Source: Sciurus carolinensis
Taxonomy: Eukaryota; Chordata; Mammalia; Rodentia; Sciuridae
Direction: 5' to 3'
Assembly: GCF_902686445.1 (NCBI RefSeq)
Contig: NC_062213.1
Location: 140,638,491 to 140,702,490 of the forward strand
Length of the DNA stretch: 64,000 nt
The position numbers were made by a program, and so were the translations under genes. Shown here one piece after another: positions 53,501-60,840 of this stretch (position 1 is its first letter; each line of letters starts with the position of its first letter). The notes under the pieces are model-generated. The model saw only the letters and a list, made by a program, of their open reading frames with translations, was not told where the DNA came from and made no database searches.

Positions 53501-56500
53501 AAAAAAGCACAAATAAAGCCATCATAAACATCTAAGGTATTAATATTCATATGTAGGTTTAAGTTATTACCATGCAAAATAACAATAAATAGAAATATAA
53601 GCCAGACAGTTAATCAATTGAAGGTAGACTCTTATACTGACACTTGCTGTACCTGTGCCCTAAATATGTCTTAGATAGCTGAAATGACTAAATTTATTTA
53701 CTCTTTCCTTTACCTATTCATAATGTGTCATTAAGCCCACAAATGTACTGTTTTGATCTATTGGTATAATCACAGAAGAAAAAGAACATACATTATATAA
53801 AGAACAACAGTGAAAAAGCTAGTTTGAGGTACTACATTGAAATGAGGAGGGGGAAAAGTTGTTTGAGGCTACTGTCAGAGTAAGATTAATTAGCTTAATC
53901 CATCTTAATACCCTCGTTCTGTCTGCCTTGTGAGCCACCATGACCTTCCTGGCAGGTGGAATATACTTCCAAGTGGCGTTAAAGACTTTTTTCTTTCTCT
54001 AATGGGAGATAGAACAGTCGAAATGCTCACACTGATACTGCTGCAGCCATTAACTAGAGTGGAACAGAAATTGGTCTGCTGAGGCCAGATTCATTAGTCA
54101 CCAAAAAATACAGACTGAAGCCTCTAATCTAAGTTACAAATGAATCTTCTGTCACAAAGTAGGAGCTCACTTCATTTGCATAGTGTAAGTCAGCTTCTGA
54201 TTTGTAATTTAAGGAGTTTTATTAGTCTTATCTGAACAGAGAAGCTCATTTGAGACATAACTAAAAATCACACTGGTCAGAAATTAAGGTCATATTGAAA
54301 TTTACTACATATACACGTAACTCCCTGATGGCATGCTTTATTAATGTGAAACACTCCTTATTTATTACATTTGTACTTTTCTAGAGGGATCAAAATGATC
54401 ATTAGCCTAATCATATTCCAGAAGTGGTCTTTTCCTGCTAAATGGGGCAGGGGCGCGTTGAGGCCCTATTCTTCTTCCACTGAGATAAATGTCCTGGGCA
54501 ACATACCAATTATTACATTTCAAACTCTAACTAATACCTTAAAGTTGAACTGAACACTTGAGTTTGAAAAATCATTTAGACTTCAGCAGTTATTTCTTGC
54601 CCCCATTAGACAGGCTAAAAAGGGACTCTCAGAACTTCACTAAGTGAAAACAGGTTCTCCCACCCAACTTTTCCTGTAAAGCTCCCAGGTCCAATGTCTT
54701 TTACTAATTAGTGAAATGCATTCTTTCTTCTAGATCTTGCAAACCAAAATTAGTGGAGTTACGACTTTTAAATAACTCCTTTGTTATGAAACTACAAAAA
54801 TTCTTTTTTTTCCATTGTGAAATATAGATTAGTTCTTCAAGGTTTGATTTATCATGCTAATGGTCCCCTTAAGAGTAAGATCAAAAAATAACCCCCAAAA
54901 GGAACTTATAAAATTCACAGATAAACCACACACAACTTGACGTCATTCTGATCTATCACATAGAACTAGCAAGGCATAATTTCCACTGTAAGACTCAGTA
55001 TGCCCCCTGTTACTTGGGTTCTTGGATATACCAAGAAGGAAAACCACCTGGAGCAGAAGAATTCTAAAAGCAAAGCAATGGCTCTAGTCTGATAAAAACC
55101 AATACATATTATATACTGATATCACCATCATATTATTTATGTTTCATTTTTAGTAGCCCATCCCCATATCAACATAATTCTAGAAATGACCCCCTACAAT
55201 TTTTTGAGACAAAGCCTATTTTAAGAGTGCACCATAGAGATAAGAAAGCAGTGACTTTTTCATGCACATACATTATGACTACACAGTCTTTGATATGATA
55301 AACTGCCAAGAATATATCATAGCTGTTTTACTCAAGTTGTTTTTTAATCCACAGAAATGAAAAAAAAAAAAAAAAAAAGACTGTATGATTATTTTCCAAT
55401 TCAGAGGATATTTCATTAAAATTCTCGTACTTTTGGATAAATGGAAAAACAGCAAAAATCATTAAAATAAATTATTTGCTTATTCTGAGAATAATATACC
55501 TGTGAAAAGCCAACATTTGTACAGCTGATATGGGGCACATTATATAATTATCAAAGACTGAAATACATTGGATCATGCAGCAAGATGATAAAGCGTGGCA
55601 GGTAGCTGAAGAAGGGAGAAAGCAGGGTGACAGCACAGGAGAGATACCTTAAGGTAAGCCCTGCATGTCTTCTCTCGTTTTTGGAGCTTTTAGGTAAAAG
55701 AAAAGAGAATCAGAGGTTAGATTTTATCTGTTGAAATGAGGAAAGAAGAAATCCTCAAAAATTAAGCTGGTGTTCCAGAGTTCAAAGTACAGTCGTCCTC
55801 TGGATGGTCCACAGTAATTGCCAAAAGTGCTTGTTTATAGTTTTTAGCTGCATTTTATTACGTATTCTAATTCAAAGCATGTTGACAATTAAAAAAAAAA
55901 CAAAACAAAACAAAAAGCAAGAGGGAGAGAGAGAGAGACAGAGACAAAATATATATTGTGGTCTTTTTTTGACCTTTTTTTTTAAAATCATCTAGAACCA
56001 TGCTAGCCACAGATTTGGGGTTGAAATAAACCTAAAGTAACTATCAAATTTTTGTTATAGTAGGAAAAACTAATAGCACTGATATAAAATTATCCTGCAG
56101 AGGGACACATATCCTTCTCCCAAAAGCTGCCACTGAACAGAGTATTTCTGTGACTAACGTTCCTGAGTCACAATTTTGCTGCAACTCTAAGAGTTGCATG
56201 TATTAGCATACAAAGTATATCAACTGTATAACATACAACTTCTTCAAGTGCAAATAATGTATTCTTAAGAAGAAGTACTGACCACAGAGGGATGCAGTTT
56301 GCCACCAACTAAAATCTCTCATATCATTTGCACTTTTTTGGAGGGTGGTTGATGCACCTTTCTCAACTGTGATTCTTCCATCGGAAGTGAACCAGAATTA
56401 GAAGTTTTGTTCCTAAGTGTGTATCAAGGGAGCAAGAAGTTTGGCAGTCAACTGCTGGAGAGTGGACAGCTGGCATACAAAATGTCTTAGTTTAAAATAG

Positions 56501-58477
56501 CAGAAGAATTCTTCCTACCTTGTTATAACTCCGTCCAGCTGAATCCTTTTCACTAGGTTTCAGTTCTTGCAGCTGTGCATCAAGGATGTCCACTAACTGC
56601 TCCATCAGTCTCACTGAAGAACTCACATCCCCTGCAAACACCGGCCCTTTGGTATGTTTAGCCAGTTCATTGGCAAGACTAGCAGCATTTTCTCCACTTC
56701 TGATCTGAAATGACAATTTGTATGATCTCAGTAATATTTCCTGTTCTGTTGTGGCTCCTAGTTCTCCTTGAGTACCTCTGTTGTGGTAAAAAAAAAAAAA
56801 ATTTACAAAAATGTCTATATCTGCAACTAATTAAGACCAATAACTTTCTCTTCATCTCAGAAGATTAAAGACTTTTATATCCTCAACACACAAAAGAAAT
56901 TCTTAACCAGATACTTAAAAGAAACAAAAGGAGAAAAATCCTTCTTAAAAATTTTCAACCAGCTCTCTCATTTCACTGCGAACATTTTATCTTGTTTTTA
57001 AAATATCTTATTTATTCCAGTGATATGGAATTTAAAACAGAAGGTAATCAGTGTGACACTGAGGGTCATTATCTAGTGTTTGTATTTCTGAAAGGTGGGT
57101 GGAGGAGAAAATGAAAGGGCACTGCATTTCAATGTAGAATTCAGATTACTGTTCTCAATACTCTTGAAAACCATTTTTTCTTCCTGTATCACAATAATAT
57201 GTAACATAAACATCTGTGTGCATTCTGTCAATTCAGCTGCGAACCTAACAATATTGATTTATTAGGCCAATGCACTATTTGTCTAATGAACATCAAAAGA
57301 AAGAGAATAAACTAAATATGAATGGAATTAAGTACATACTCATTAAAAAGCTTAACACAGAAAATATAATACTCCAAATATATGTAACTTTCAATAGTTT
57401 ACAGACACAATGATACATAAATTTTTGGTTTTATACTGAACAAAGAGCAATGAAGCTGGTTTTAACATACAAAACTAAATTATTTATGTTAGAAGTCAAA
57501 GTCTTAAATCACAAATATGAATCATATTAAAACTTTCCAACCCACCTTCTGAGCCAGCTGATTTACCCAGTGTGAGGTACAGTTGCTAAGATCGGGGCCC
57601 TTAGGGTTCCATGTTCCAGTGGAAACCATGCAGAGATATGAGGCAGTTCCTACAACAGATGTAGAAAACAAGAGTGAAATTGAAACCATTTTTCTACACG
57701 CATTCGGGAAATCGGCTATGATGATCCTAGTCTGTGTGTTAAATTTTGAATAAACGCTAATGGAAGAAGTTGACAATAACTGACAAAAAGCAGAGTATGA
57801 TGGCAATCATAAGCAGTAAATATAAAGTTCGCATATAAATATCAGATATTTATAGCAAGCAAACAAAAAGCCCTTGGTTTTCTTGGGACCTGTCCAAAGT
57901 AATGCTTAGGAGAAAGGCTGCTGGCAGGAGCTTCACTAGGGTCCTTAGGCAAAAACCTCAGGCTTGACCTAGGAGCAGAGGAAATTCAGTACCTAACCTT
58001 AACTGATGTTTACAGTTTCAAAATCCTAAAGTTTCTTATAGATACTTTATTATGAAAGTGACAGAAATAATAAAATCAGCTACTATAAATATATCTTTCT
58101 TCAAATAAAATCACGCTGGTGTAGTTTAAAATCTACTTGCTAACTTTAAAAACATTTTATGTATGCTGTTTTACAGGAAATACCTCTTGTTCCCTTGGGA
58201 CACGGTCGCTCAACCATCATTCCCCTTTGTGTCTGAGGCCACTTTATCCCCCTCGAGTCTAATGCTTCGCAGAATCTCTCTGGCAGGGGAAAAATATTTG
58301 TTACAGGAGGAATTTTGGTTGTAGAAACTGCTGGAGGTGGTTTTGTCCCCTTGCTTCCTTCCTGTGATCCAGCTACAGTTGTACTCATGGGGCCTTTCTG
58401 TGAAGTAGTGCTTGTGGTTGATACTGTGGTTTTGAACAGCTCAGCTGAAGAAGTTATTGTCACAGCTGTGGTAGGCA
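17682..58477 (-). CDS. ADGRL2: ADGRL2 (latrophilin-2), 3' part of the gene, 19 coding exons
   Basis: Adhesion GPCR of the latrophilin family, a plasma-membrane synaptic adhesion receptor (teneurin and FLRT ligands are known for the family). The exons are 58477-58184, 57649-57546, 56704-56519, 55686-55648, 52766-52583, 42334-42209, 41828-41623, 40549-40376, 39470-39261, 38330-38110, 36819-36753, 29106-29015, 28209-28165, 27879-27853, 27179-27011, 24397-24269, 23719-23623, 21925-21797 and 18436-17682. Every junction is AG/GT and every phase matches its neighbour, so the 3254 nt read through with no stop. Order: Thr/Ser stalk, HRM, GAIN, GPS (HL|TNFAILM), seven helices, tail ending VTSL. The tail sequence separates it from ADGRL1 and ADGRL3, which share the VTSL-type end. 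The olfactomedin and lectin exons lie beyond the window's high end, so the gene is partial here. No disabling change was seen; this is a functional-looking locus, not a retrocopy. Confidence 0.97.
18437..21796 (-). other. ADGRL2 intron
   Basis: 3.4 kb between the last two coding exons. AT-rich, with no clear interspersed repeats and no additional exon that I could support. Confidence 0.8.
21797..21925 (-). CDS. ADGRL2: ADGRL2 exon: cytoplasmic tail ([10 protein letters not shown])
   Basis: 129 nt, completing Gly and encoding [20 protein letters not shown], then [20 protein letters not shown] and SP with the next Gly split (CCAG|gtgtgc). The acceptor is cctttag. The segment is in frame at both ends, so it could in principle be skipped. 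Confidence 0.94.
21926..23622 (-). other. ADGRL2 intron
   Basis: 1.7 kb. It holds an (AT)n plus T-rich tract at 22002-22037 and nothing else recognised. Confidence 0.8.
23623..23719 (-). CDS. ADGRL2: ADGRL2 exon: cytoplasmic tail (RIRRMWNDT)
   Basis: 97 nt, encoding [20 protein letters not shown] then [12 protein letters not shown] and the first base of Gly. The acceptor is attaatag and the donor CAAG|gtcagt. The [16 protein letters not shown] segment is strongly conserved among latrophilins. Confidence 0.94.
23720..24268 (-). other. ADGRL2 intron
   Basis: 549 nt. A short stretch near 23970-24020 (tcaacaaatgctgactgag, tgcctgctctgagcgctgtg) resembles a mammal-wide repeat core of MIR or L3 type. 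Confidence 0.75.
24269..24397 (-). CDS. ADGRL2: ADGRL2 exon: helix 8 and proximal tail
   Basis: 129 nt, 43 codons, phase 0, encoding [20 protein letters not shown], then [20 protein letters not shown] and GTQ. The basic start is helix 8 and the Cys cluster (SYCCGG) could be palmitoylated. It is Ser/Thr-rich beyond that. The acceptor is attgcag and the donor CAG|gtaaca. Confidence 0.95.
24398..27010 (-). other. ADGRL2 intron
   Basis: 2.6 kb, AT-rich, with no recognised repeats or exons. Confidence 0.8.
27011..27179 (-). CDS. ADGRL2: ADGRL2 exon: TM6 and TM7
   Basis: 169 nt. It starts with the last base of Lys, then [20 protein letters not shown] (TM6), [20 protein letters not shown] and [16 protein letters not shown] (TM7). 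The Trp in LGLTWSFG is the family toggle-region residue. The acceptor is ttttttcag and the donor AAA|gtaagt. Open reading continues on both sides into the introns, so exon limits rest on splice sites and phase. Confidence 0.96.
27180..27852 (-). other. ADGRL2 intron
   Basis: 673 nt between the 27-nt cassette and the TM6/TM7 exon. Nothing recognised. Confidence 0.8.
27853..27879 (-). CDS. ADGRL2: ADGRL2 cassette microexon (27 nt) in ICL3
   Basis: Encodes YEDNKPFI with split codons at both ends (C at the start, AA at the end), so inclusion or skipping keeps frame. The acceptor is gctttctag and the donor ATCAA|gtaaga. With the 45-nt exon included it reads [24 protein letters not shown]-type insert at this position is also known to me from ADGRL3. 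At 27 nt it is typical of neuronally regulated microexons, but the regulation here is inferred. Confidence 0.88.
28165..28209 (-). CDS. ADGRL2: ADGRL2 cassette exon (45 nt) in ICL3
   Basis: Encodes [15 protein letters not shown] when spliced after the AA-ending exon, with the first base T completing an Asn. The upstream pyrimidine tract is long (TTTCTTCCTTTTCCTC) and the acceptor is ctacaccag; the donor is CTGG|gtaagg. The length is a multiple of three, and skipping it keeps frame. Insertion would lengthen ICL3 between TM5 and TM6, the G-protein-facing side. Inclusion level cannot be read from DNA. Confidence 0.88.
28210..29014 (-). other. ADGRL2 intron
   Basis: 805 nt upstream of the 45-nt cassette. 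It has a long pyrimidine tract (minus strand) at 28215-28255, next to the cassette acceptor. Confidence 0.8.
29015..29106 (-). CDS. ADGRL2: ADGRL2 exon: second half of TM5 and ICL3
   Basis: 92 nt, encoding [20 protein letters not shown] then [10 protein letters not shown] plus two bases AA. TM5 is completed and the third intracellular loop begins. The dangling AA can join T (45-nt cassette, giving Asn), C (27-nt cassette, giving Asn) or G (the TM6 exon, giving Lys), so all cassette choices keep frame. The donor is ATTAA|gtaagt. Confidence 0.95.
29455..29610 (-). repeat. MIR SINE, degraded
   Basis: ccctgggttggaatcataag, ttttgactggttaaatgag and attaataacatctgcacaac resemble reverse-complement MIR. 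Confidence 0.5.
34540..34700. promoter_or_regulatory. Candidate intronic regulatory element
   Basis: A repeat-free stretch with clustered sites: TAATTA-type homeodomain cores (gaattaattattaatgatg), an E-box (cagatgg), a CRE-like tgacgtgtca and an inverted pair gagctgtcc/gaacagctc. This is a composition argument only; conservation was not tested. Confidence 0.25.
36187..36251 (-). repeat. ID-type SINE relic
   Basis: The plus strand shows ggtactagggattgaagcc, tacatactaggagtgggtt and atatccccag, a decayed reverse-complement ID body without a clear tail. Confidence 0.6.
36753..36819 (-). CDS. ADGRL2: ADGRL2 exon: ECL2 and first half of TM5
   Basis: 67 nt, encoding [20 protein letters not shown] and IL. 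The leading Cys is the ECL2 partner of the TM3 cysteine. The exon starts with the last base of Ala and ends in phase 0 (CTG|gtaaga). The acceptor is ttcaaaacag. Confidence 0.95.
36820..38109 (-). other. ADGRL2 intron
   Basis: 1.3 kb with a long AT dinucleotide array at 37074-37151 and an A run at 37214-37230. Nothing else recognised. Confidence 0.8.
37074..37151. repeat. (AT)n microsatellite
   Basis: AT repeats broken once by aaaacc near 37121-37127. The flanks of the break are themselves AT arrays. Confidence 0.95.
38110..38330 (-). CDS. ADGRL2: ADGRL2 exon: TM3, TM4 and start of ECL2
   Basis: 221 nt. TM3 begins [18 protein letters not shown] and carries the conserved Cys that pairs with ECL2. 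Then come [20 protein letters not shown] and TM4 ([20 protein letters not shown]). It ends [10 protein letters not shown] with the last Ala split over the junction. The acceptor is ttttcttacag and the donor AGC|gtaagt. The Val in GTVKA differs from the Glu I remember in other mammals (see findings). Confidence 0.96.
38331..39260 (-). other. ADGRL2 intron
   Basis: 930 nt, AT-rich, nothing recognised. Confidence 0.8.
39261..39470 (-). CDS. ADGRL2: ADGRL2 exon: TM1 to TM2
   Basis: 210 nt, 70 codons, phase 0. It starts [10 protein letters not shown], followed by TM1 ([20 protein letters not shown]), the short first intracellular loop with [15 protein letters not shown], and TM2 ([16 protein letters not shown]), ending DKTKYT. 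The acceptor is ttttatag and the donor ACG|gtaagc. Longer open frames over this DNA on either strand are shadows. Confidence 0.96.
39471..40375 (-). other. ADGRL2 intron
   Basis: 905 nt between the GPS and TM1 exons. Nothing recognised. Confidence 0.8.
40376..40549 (-). CDS. ADGRL2: ADGRL2 exon: GPS motif and tethered agonist
   Basis: 174 nt, 58 codons, phase 0. It begins [16 protein letters not shown] and contains the GPS signature: Cys in ANCSFW, QGCKL and TTCACSH, the conserved Trp residues, and the cleavage site [15 protein letters not shown]. In this family self-cleavage occurs between Leu and Thr, leaving the fragment that starts TNFAILM as the tethered agonist for the 7TM region. Sequons NCS, NYS and NKT are present. 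The acceptor is atttcccag and the donor GCA|gtaagt. Confidence 0.97.
40550..41622 (-). other. ADGRL2 intron with imperfect palindrome
   Basis: 1.07 kb. It holds the inverted repeat at 40592-40804 close to the acceptor of the GPS exon, and a short AAC-rich tract near 41237-41250. Confidence 0.8.
40592..40804. repeat. Imperfect inverted repeat, arms about 77 nt, spacer 58 nt
   Basis: The left arm (40592-40668) runs from taagatgg through ggtaatttaga to gtttcggactataaagt. The right arm (40727-40804) is its imperfect reverse complement, from actttatagtccgaaac through tctaaattacc to ccatctta. The inner 17 bp match perfectly and the whole arm at roughly three bases in four. It may be a relic of a palindromic DNA transposon or a local inverted duplication. 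Confidence 0.8.
41623..41828 (-). CDS. ADGRL2: ADGRL2 exon: GAIN domain, C-terminal part
   Basis: 206 nt, from [20 protein letters not shown] to [11 protein letters not shown]. It contains sequons NAT and NST. The acceptor is ctaccttcgtag and the donor GAT|gtaagt. The open reading frame continues past the acceptor into the intron by chance. The exon edge was set by phase: G|GG restores the Gly before LAKLVF. Confidence 0.95.
41829..42208 (-). other. ADGRL2 intron with old L1 fragment
   Basis: 380 nt. About 42016-42140 is an antisense old L1 3' end. Confidence 0.8.
42016..42140 (-). repeat. L1 3' end fragment, old
   Basis: The plus strand has a T-rich start, then gtatacatgatagtagactg, cattttgacaaatggagta and gtgtatgatgtggagtt, matching an older subfamily of the squirrel-type L1 3' end. 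Confidence 0.55.
42209..42334 (-). CDS. ADGRL2: ADGRL2 exon: GAIN domain, beta-sandwich part
   Basis: 126 nt, encoding [20 protein letters not shown] then [20 protein letters not shown]. The start completes Val and the end gives the first base of Gly. The acceptor is catccag and the donor AATG|gtaaga. A longer open stretch in another frame covers the same DNA and is a shadow. Confidence 0.95.
43181..43278 (+). repeat. ID-type SINE
   Basis: ggctggggagatagctcagt, tggtagagtgcttgccttgc, gtttgatccccagcaccgc and an 18-nt A tail. The A and B box regions are well preserved, so it looks younger than its neighbours. Confidence 0.9.
43919..44028 (+). repeat. B1-type SINE, degraded
   Basis: ctggcctggtggtgcaagcc, ggatcactgaggccagcctg and acatagtgagaccctgactc, followed by an (AAAAC)n tail. 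Confidence 0.75.
44174..44262 (+). repeat. dID SINE arm, degraded
   Basis: gtacctcagcaatacagcac and ccctgggctcactaccc, followed by (AAAAT)n, fit the right arm of a B1-dID element. Confidence 0.5.
44393..44527 (+). repeat. B1-type SINE
   Basis: gtgattcctgcacttggggg, cccaggagtttgaaactaga and acatggagaaacatctcaaa, followed by a long A run. Confidence 0.75.
45061..46001 (+). mobile_element. Young 5'-truncated L1 insertion with 16-bp target-site duplication
   Basis: The element at 45077-45985 is flanked by agaaattaatacatta at 45061-45076 and 45986-46001. It holds the C-terminal end of L1 ORF2: [20 protein letters not shown], then [20 protein letters not shown], then, after one frameshift near 45410-45430, [19 protein letters not shown] and [20 protein letters not shown] to a stop after [10 protein letters not shown]-rich 3' UTR with telomere-like hexamers follows, then an A-rich tail. 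It is inserted antisense to ADGRL2. The perfect duplication and well-kept reading suggest a fairly recent event. Confidence 0.95.
45727..45762 (+). repeat. Telomere-like hexamer run in L1 3' UTR
   Basis: Six consecutive hexamers: ttagcg, ttaggg, ttaggg, ttaggt, ttgggg, ttaggg. Three are exact vertebrate telomere units. They lie within the L1 3' UTR upstream of its G-rich stretch. The two other L1 3' ends in this window lack them. Confidence 0.95.
46112..46160 (+). repeat. 49-bp direct repeat, copy 1 (probable templated insertion)
   Basis: acataaacacattaagaatc through caaaagaattcagtaat to aggggaactgca, 48 of 49 identical to 47364-47412. Copy 1 is flanked by a 21-nt repeat starting catagaatgaaaa (46093-46113 and 46159-46179, one mismatch). 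Confidence 0.93.
46480..47880 (+). repeat. Ancient L1 fragment (ORF2 end and 3' UTR), heavily decayed
   Basis: cgacaaatttgactttaaaa then attcatatggaagacacat, ggttatagaacaatttggca, catctattt-like and atgaacaagaagacatta segments follow the order of mammalian L1 ORF2 towards its end. Coding is destroyed. Limits are approximate. Confidence 0.6.
47364..47412 (+). repeat. 49-bp direct repeat, copy 2 (probable source)
   Basis: This copy continues into ancient L1 ORF2-like sequence (taatcaggggaactgcaaat), so it is the likely source of copy 1 at 46112. Confidence 0.9.
47936..48030 (+). repeat. B1-type SINE, degraded
   Basis: ggaatgcttgagcccaggag, ggccagcctggacaacacag, then an (AAAT)n tail. Confidence 0.75.
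48400..48640 (+). repeat. Possible ancient LTR (MaLR-like)
   Basis: The GC-richer body with ccagcctctaagaaaacctc and the end gtaagtctctgttgttgtga, gctgttgtgactatcagg recall mammalian MaLR LTR ends. The family is not certain. Short open frames here on both strands are not genes. Confidence 0.35.
48830..49000 (+). repeat. B1-dID composite SINE
   Basis: B1 part: cagggcgtggtgtgcaccat, gctactcaggaggctaaagg. dID part: gggctgggatggcaatgtag, cacccctgggttagattcc. It is followed by a CT/CA-rich simple repeat to 49039. Confidence 0.85.
49001..49039. repeat. CT/CA simple repeat
   Basis: Runs of ctct, actctcac and cacaca at the tail of the B1-dID element. Confidence 0.85.
49480..50410 (+). repeat. Ancient L1 fragment split by an ID SINE
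   Basis: aattagaaacttttgctctt, gagcaaaagaaatgaatagt, cccacaatgagatgtcacta, aaataaatctcaagagtatt and ggtggtttcctgggctgac follow ORF2-to-3' UTR order of old mammalian L1. The ID at 50020-50150 interrupts it. Confidence 0.7.
50020..50150 (+). repeat. ID-type SINE with 12-bp target-site duplication
   Basis: ggctggggttgtggctcagt, ctcttgcttggcatgtgtga, gattctcagcaccacatata, then AAAT-rich and aggtctacaaacatc, the extended tail I associate with squirrels. Flanks agtattattctg at 50008-50019 and 50151-50162 are identical. It lies inside an ancient L1. Confidence 0.95.
51551..51690 (+). repeat. ID-type SINE with 13-bp target-site duplication
   Basis: ggctggggctgtacctcaga, ggtagagcacttgcctagca, cactgggttttaacctcagc, tail with gatattgtgtccatctacaa. 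Flanked by aaataaagttttg (51538-51550) and aaataaagttctg (51691-51703), one mismatch. Confidence 0.93.
52583..52766 (-). CDS. ADGRL2: ADGRL2 exon: GAIN domain, central part
   Basis: 184 nt, beginning [20 protein letters not shown] and ending at SMPTENI plus the first base of a Val codon. It contains the sequon NSS. The acceptor is aatggatgcag and the donor ATTG|gtaagt. The phase-1 end is completed by the exon at 42334 (G|TT, Val). The intron between them is the largest in the window, about 10.2 kb. Confidence 0.95.
52767..55647 (-). other. ADGRL2 intron
   Basis: 2.9 kb. 53880-54130 is a less AT-rich, repeat-free stretch that may be conserved. A GAAA-type simple tract lies at 53289-53322. No exon seen. 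Confidence 0.8.
55648..55686 (-). CDS. ADGRL2: ADGRL2 microexon (39 nt): GAIN subdomain A
   Basis: Encodes the 13 residues [13 protein letters not shown] in phase 0 on both sides, joining SYNK to [10 protein letters not shown]. The acceptor is preceded by a pyrimidine-rich tract and ends ctaaaag; the donor is AAG|gtatct. As I remember the family, this segment is normally included. Because it is in frame at both ends, skipping it would delete 13 residues of the GAIN helical part without a frameshift. Confidence 0.93.
55687..56518 (-). other. ADGRL2 intron
   Basis: 832 nt with an A-rich/(AAAAC)n and (GA)n simple tract at 55889-55945. Nothing else recognised. Confidence 0.8.
56519..56704 (-). 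CDS. ADGRL2: ADGRL2 exon: start of GAIN domain
   Basis: 186 nt, exactly 62 codons, running from [18 protein letters not shown] to [10 protein letters not shown]. This is the helical N-terminal part of the GAIN domain, the fold that carries out self-cleavage at the GPS. The acceptor is catttcag and the donor AAG|gtagga. Confidence 0.95.
56705..57545 (-). other. ADGRL2 intron
   Basis: 841 nt, AT-rich, nothing recognised. Confidence 0.8.
57546..57649 (-). CDS. ADGRL2: ADGRL2 exon: second half of HRM domain
   Basis: 104 nt, encoding [19 protein letters not shown], then [13 protein letters not shown]. It supplies the other two HRM cysteines (YLCM and NCTS) and an N-glycosylation sequon (NCT). 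The acceptor ctgttgtag and donor AAG|gtggg are standard. The phase after the previous exon restores Gly (G|GA), and the end is in phase 0. Confidence 0.95.
57650..58183 (-). other. ADGRL2 intron
   Basis: 534 nt within the HRM-coding region. Nothing recognised. Confidence 0.8.
58184..58477 (-). CDS. ADGRL2: ADGRL2 exon: Thr/Ser-rich stalk and start of HRM
   Basis: 294 nt. It begins with the last two bases of a split Val codon and ends with the first base of a Gly codon (donor AGAG|gtattt). The first ~60 residues are Thr/Ser/Pro-rich ([19 protein letters not shown]), a mucin-like stalk likely to be O-glycosylated. Then comes the first part of the hormone-receptor motif with [19 protein letters not shown] and RPCPKGTR, giving two of its four cysteines. 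In this family the preceding exon closes the olfactomedin domain; that exon is not in the window. The acceptor is ttttttccatag. Confidence 0.95.
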
Positions 58478-60659
58478 CTATGGAAAAAAGATGAGTGTAT
58501 TAATCTCAAACACACCCTTGCACTCACACAGGCATGTATATGTGAATGTGCACACACACAGGAACACAAACACAACCTTAACCATCCATATGCCCCCAGT
58601 ACAACCAACAGAATTACTGACAACATCAGTAAGATAGAAGAAGAAGAAATCTCTTCATTGATTTCAATTTATTCATATTGTTGGCTAAAAGATGGAAGTT
58701 CAGAGTTTATTACAGCTTTTCTTGTGTGGCTCTGTTGTTTAATTTTCAGTGAAATATTTGATAGTATAGTTTAAGTATAACTTCACTATATCCCATCTAA
58801 TTGGAAATGAAGGGTAGTTTATAATGTGGGAAAATTCTATTCTTATATAAACTCATACTCATAAATAAATTCAAAATATCGACAAATGTCTAGCAATTAT
58901 AGGTAATTAGGACAATAAAAAGATTTAAAGTCACCCACTCTACATCTTGCAGGGAAATAAATACTGTAACATCCTTCCACCCAGCAGCCATTCTTGCTTG
59001 AAACATTTTTGAGCATGCCTGATTAGATACAAACAGAAGATAAGCTTGGCATGCGTGTGCTGTTTTAGTAAGGAAATATCTCAGGTTTTGGCTTCTTTAC
59101 TTTTGAAAGGTAGGTATGAAGCAGCTGCTAGTCCCAGTCAGAAGTGATAATGTGATATCTTATCAAGATAAAAGGTTAGATTGAATCATAGCTCATTTGA
59201 AAACAACCCTCTGTATCTTATAGACCCTTAAAAGAGAATATAAAGGAACTATATCTATACATTTCAAAGGAGAACATTTCTTTTTTTAAAAAAGCTGTTT
59301 TTTGCCTTTTGACATTAATTTCAAACAAGTCAGTTAGGTTAAAAAAAAATGGAGTTTACTGTTTTCTCCATTAATTATCATTCAATTAATTTACATGACA
59401 ACAAAAATCTGTCAGCAAAAATTTAATATTACCATTTAAATTCTCTTAAATGAGATCACACTGAAGTGTTATCAATACTGACAGATTACTGACTCTCAAA
59501 ACTTTACATGTATGTCTTAAATTTAAATTAAGAGTACAAGTAACTAAAAATAGTTATTTAAAAATCATCTCATAAAAGCATTCGTTAATTTGGGGTCATC
59601 TAATACATGAGAAGCAAGATACAATAATACAACTTATTAGAAAAGTTCCTATTATCACTAATATATTTAGTACTTTATACTCTGGTCCACAAACACTTCT
59701 TATTTAATTCTGACACAATAGAGAGTATACTAAGTTTACCAGAATGAGTAGTATATACATTTTTCCAGATCTTTAGTAGTGATGAACTCCCTGTTATTGA
59801 TAAACCACACACATTGTATTCCTTTTCCCTTCTAGCTCAAGAGAAACTTCTTAAGCACATGTTTCATTTCCAGGGCATAATTTATTGACCATACAGAGAT
59901 GCCTGTGTACATCAGTCAAGCATCATGCCCAGTCAACTGCTGCAGAAACCTATTCAAACCTGTCTATCTTTTTCTGTAAAGCACTTGCCTGACATCTTGT
60001 TAAACCTCTGTAATTTTCTTTTGATTACAATGTAGCTAGGCTTTCAGTGCTTTCTCAATTAACATTTGTCAAAAGCATCACAATCTTTTGCAGAAGCGTC
60101 AAATGATTGCTACCGATCAAGTCTTAAAGGGGAAAGAGGAATCAGAGCAAAAAGAGAAAAGGGCAGAAAAAAATGGTTTAGTGTTATACCATCTATGTAT
60201 TCCTCGACACTGTACTACTTAGTATACATTTAGTCACTGAAATATATACAGTAGTGGTTTATTAGCTAACCATCAGTAAAGACATAATAACTGAGTCAAG
60301 GCAGATAATAAAATGATCTCCATTATAAGCAAAAAATGCCATGCAACATCCTACAGCCATGTTTCCATGCATTCCTTAGGCCAATATATTTTCATGACTT
60401 TTCACCTTTTGATCATGAAAAGACTGAAAAGAATCAACACAGTCTTCAAAGGTAAATTAGTGAAATGTTGGGATTTCATGAAAGTAATCTTTAAGTGACA
60501 AAACTAAACCCTTTAGGGGGAAAGCTAGTATTTTAGGATTTTCCAAGATTGGAATTTAGCAATACTCCAAGGGAAGCAATTTTTTAAAATGTTTAAGCTA
60601 GAAATGCAGCTTCCACAGGTGGAGAAAAGTCTCCATAGGGTATCTGGCAATGATAAAAG

Positions 60660-60840
60660 TTTATACTTATTCAGCATTTATGTGCCAGATGCTGTGCCAG
60701 TCATCATTAGTGGAACATTAGATCACCTTATTTAATCCTTACCACACCCCCATGAAGTAGACACAAAATTATCTTCCTTTCACAGATGTGGAAACTGAGC
60801 AATGGAGAAATTAATTTGTTTAGGGTCACTTGCATACACT
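60660..60840 (+). repeat. MIR SINE
   Basis: attcagcatttatgtgccag, atgctgtgccagtcatcat, ttatttaatccttaccacac, cagatgtggaaactgagcaa and agggtcacttgca follow the MIR consensus almost end to end. Confidence 0.8.
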
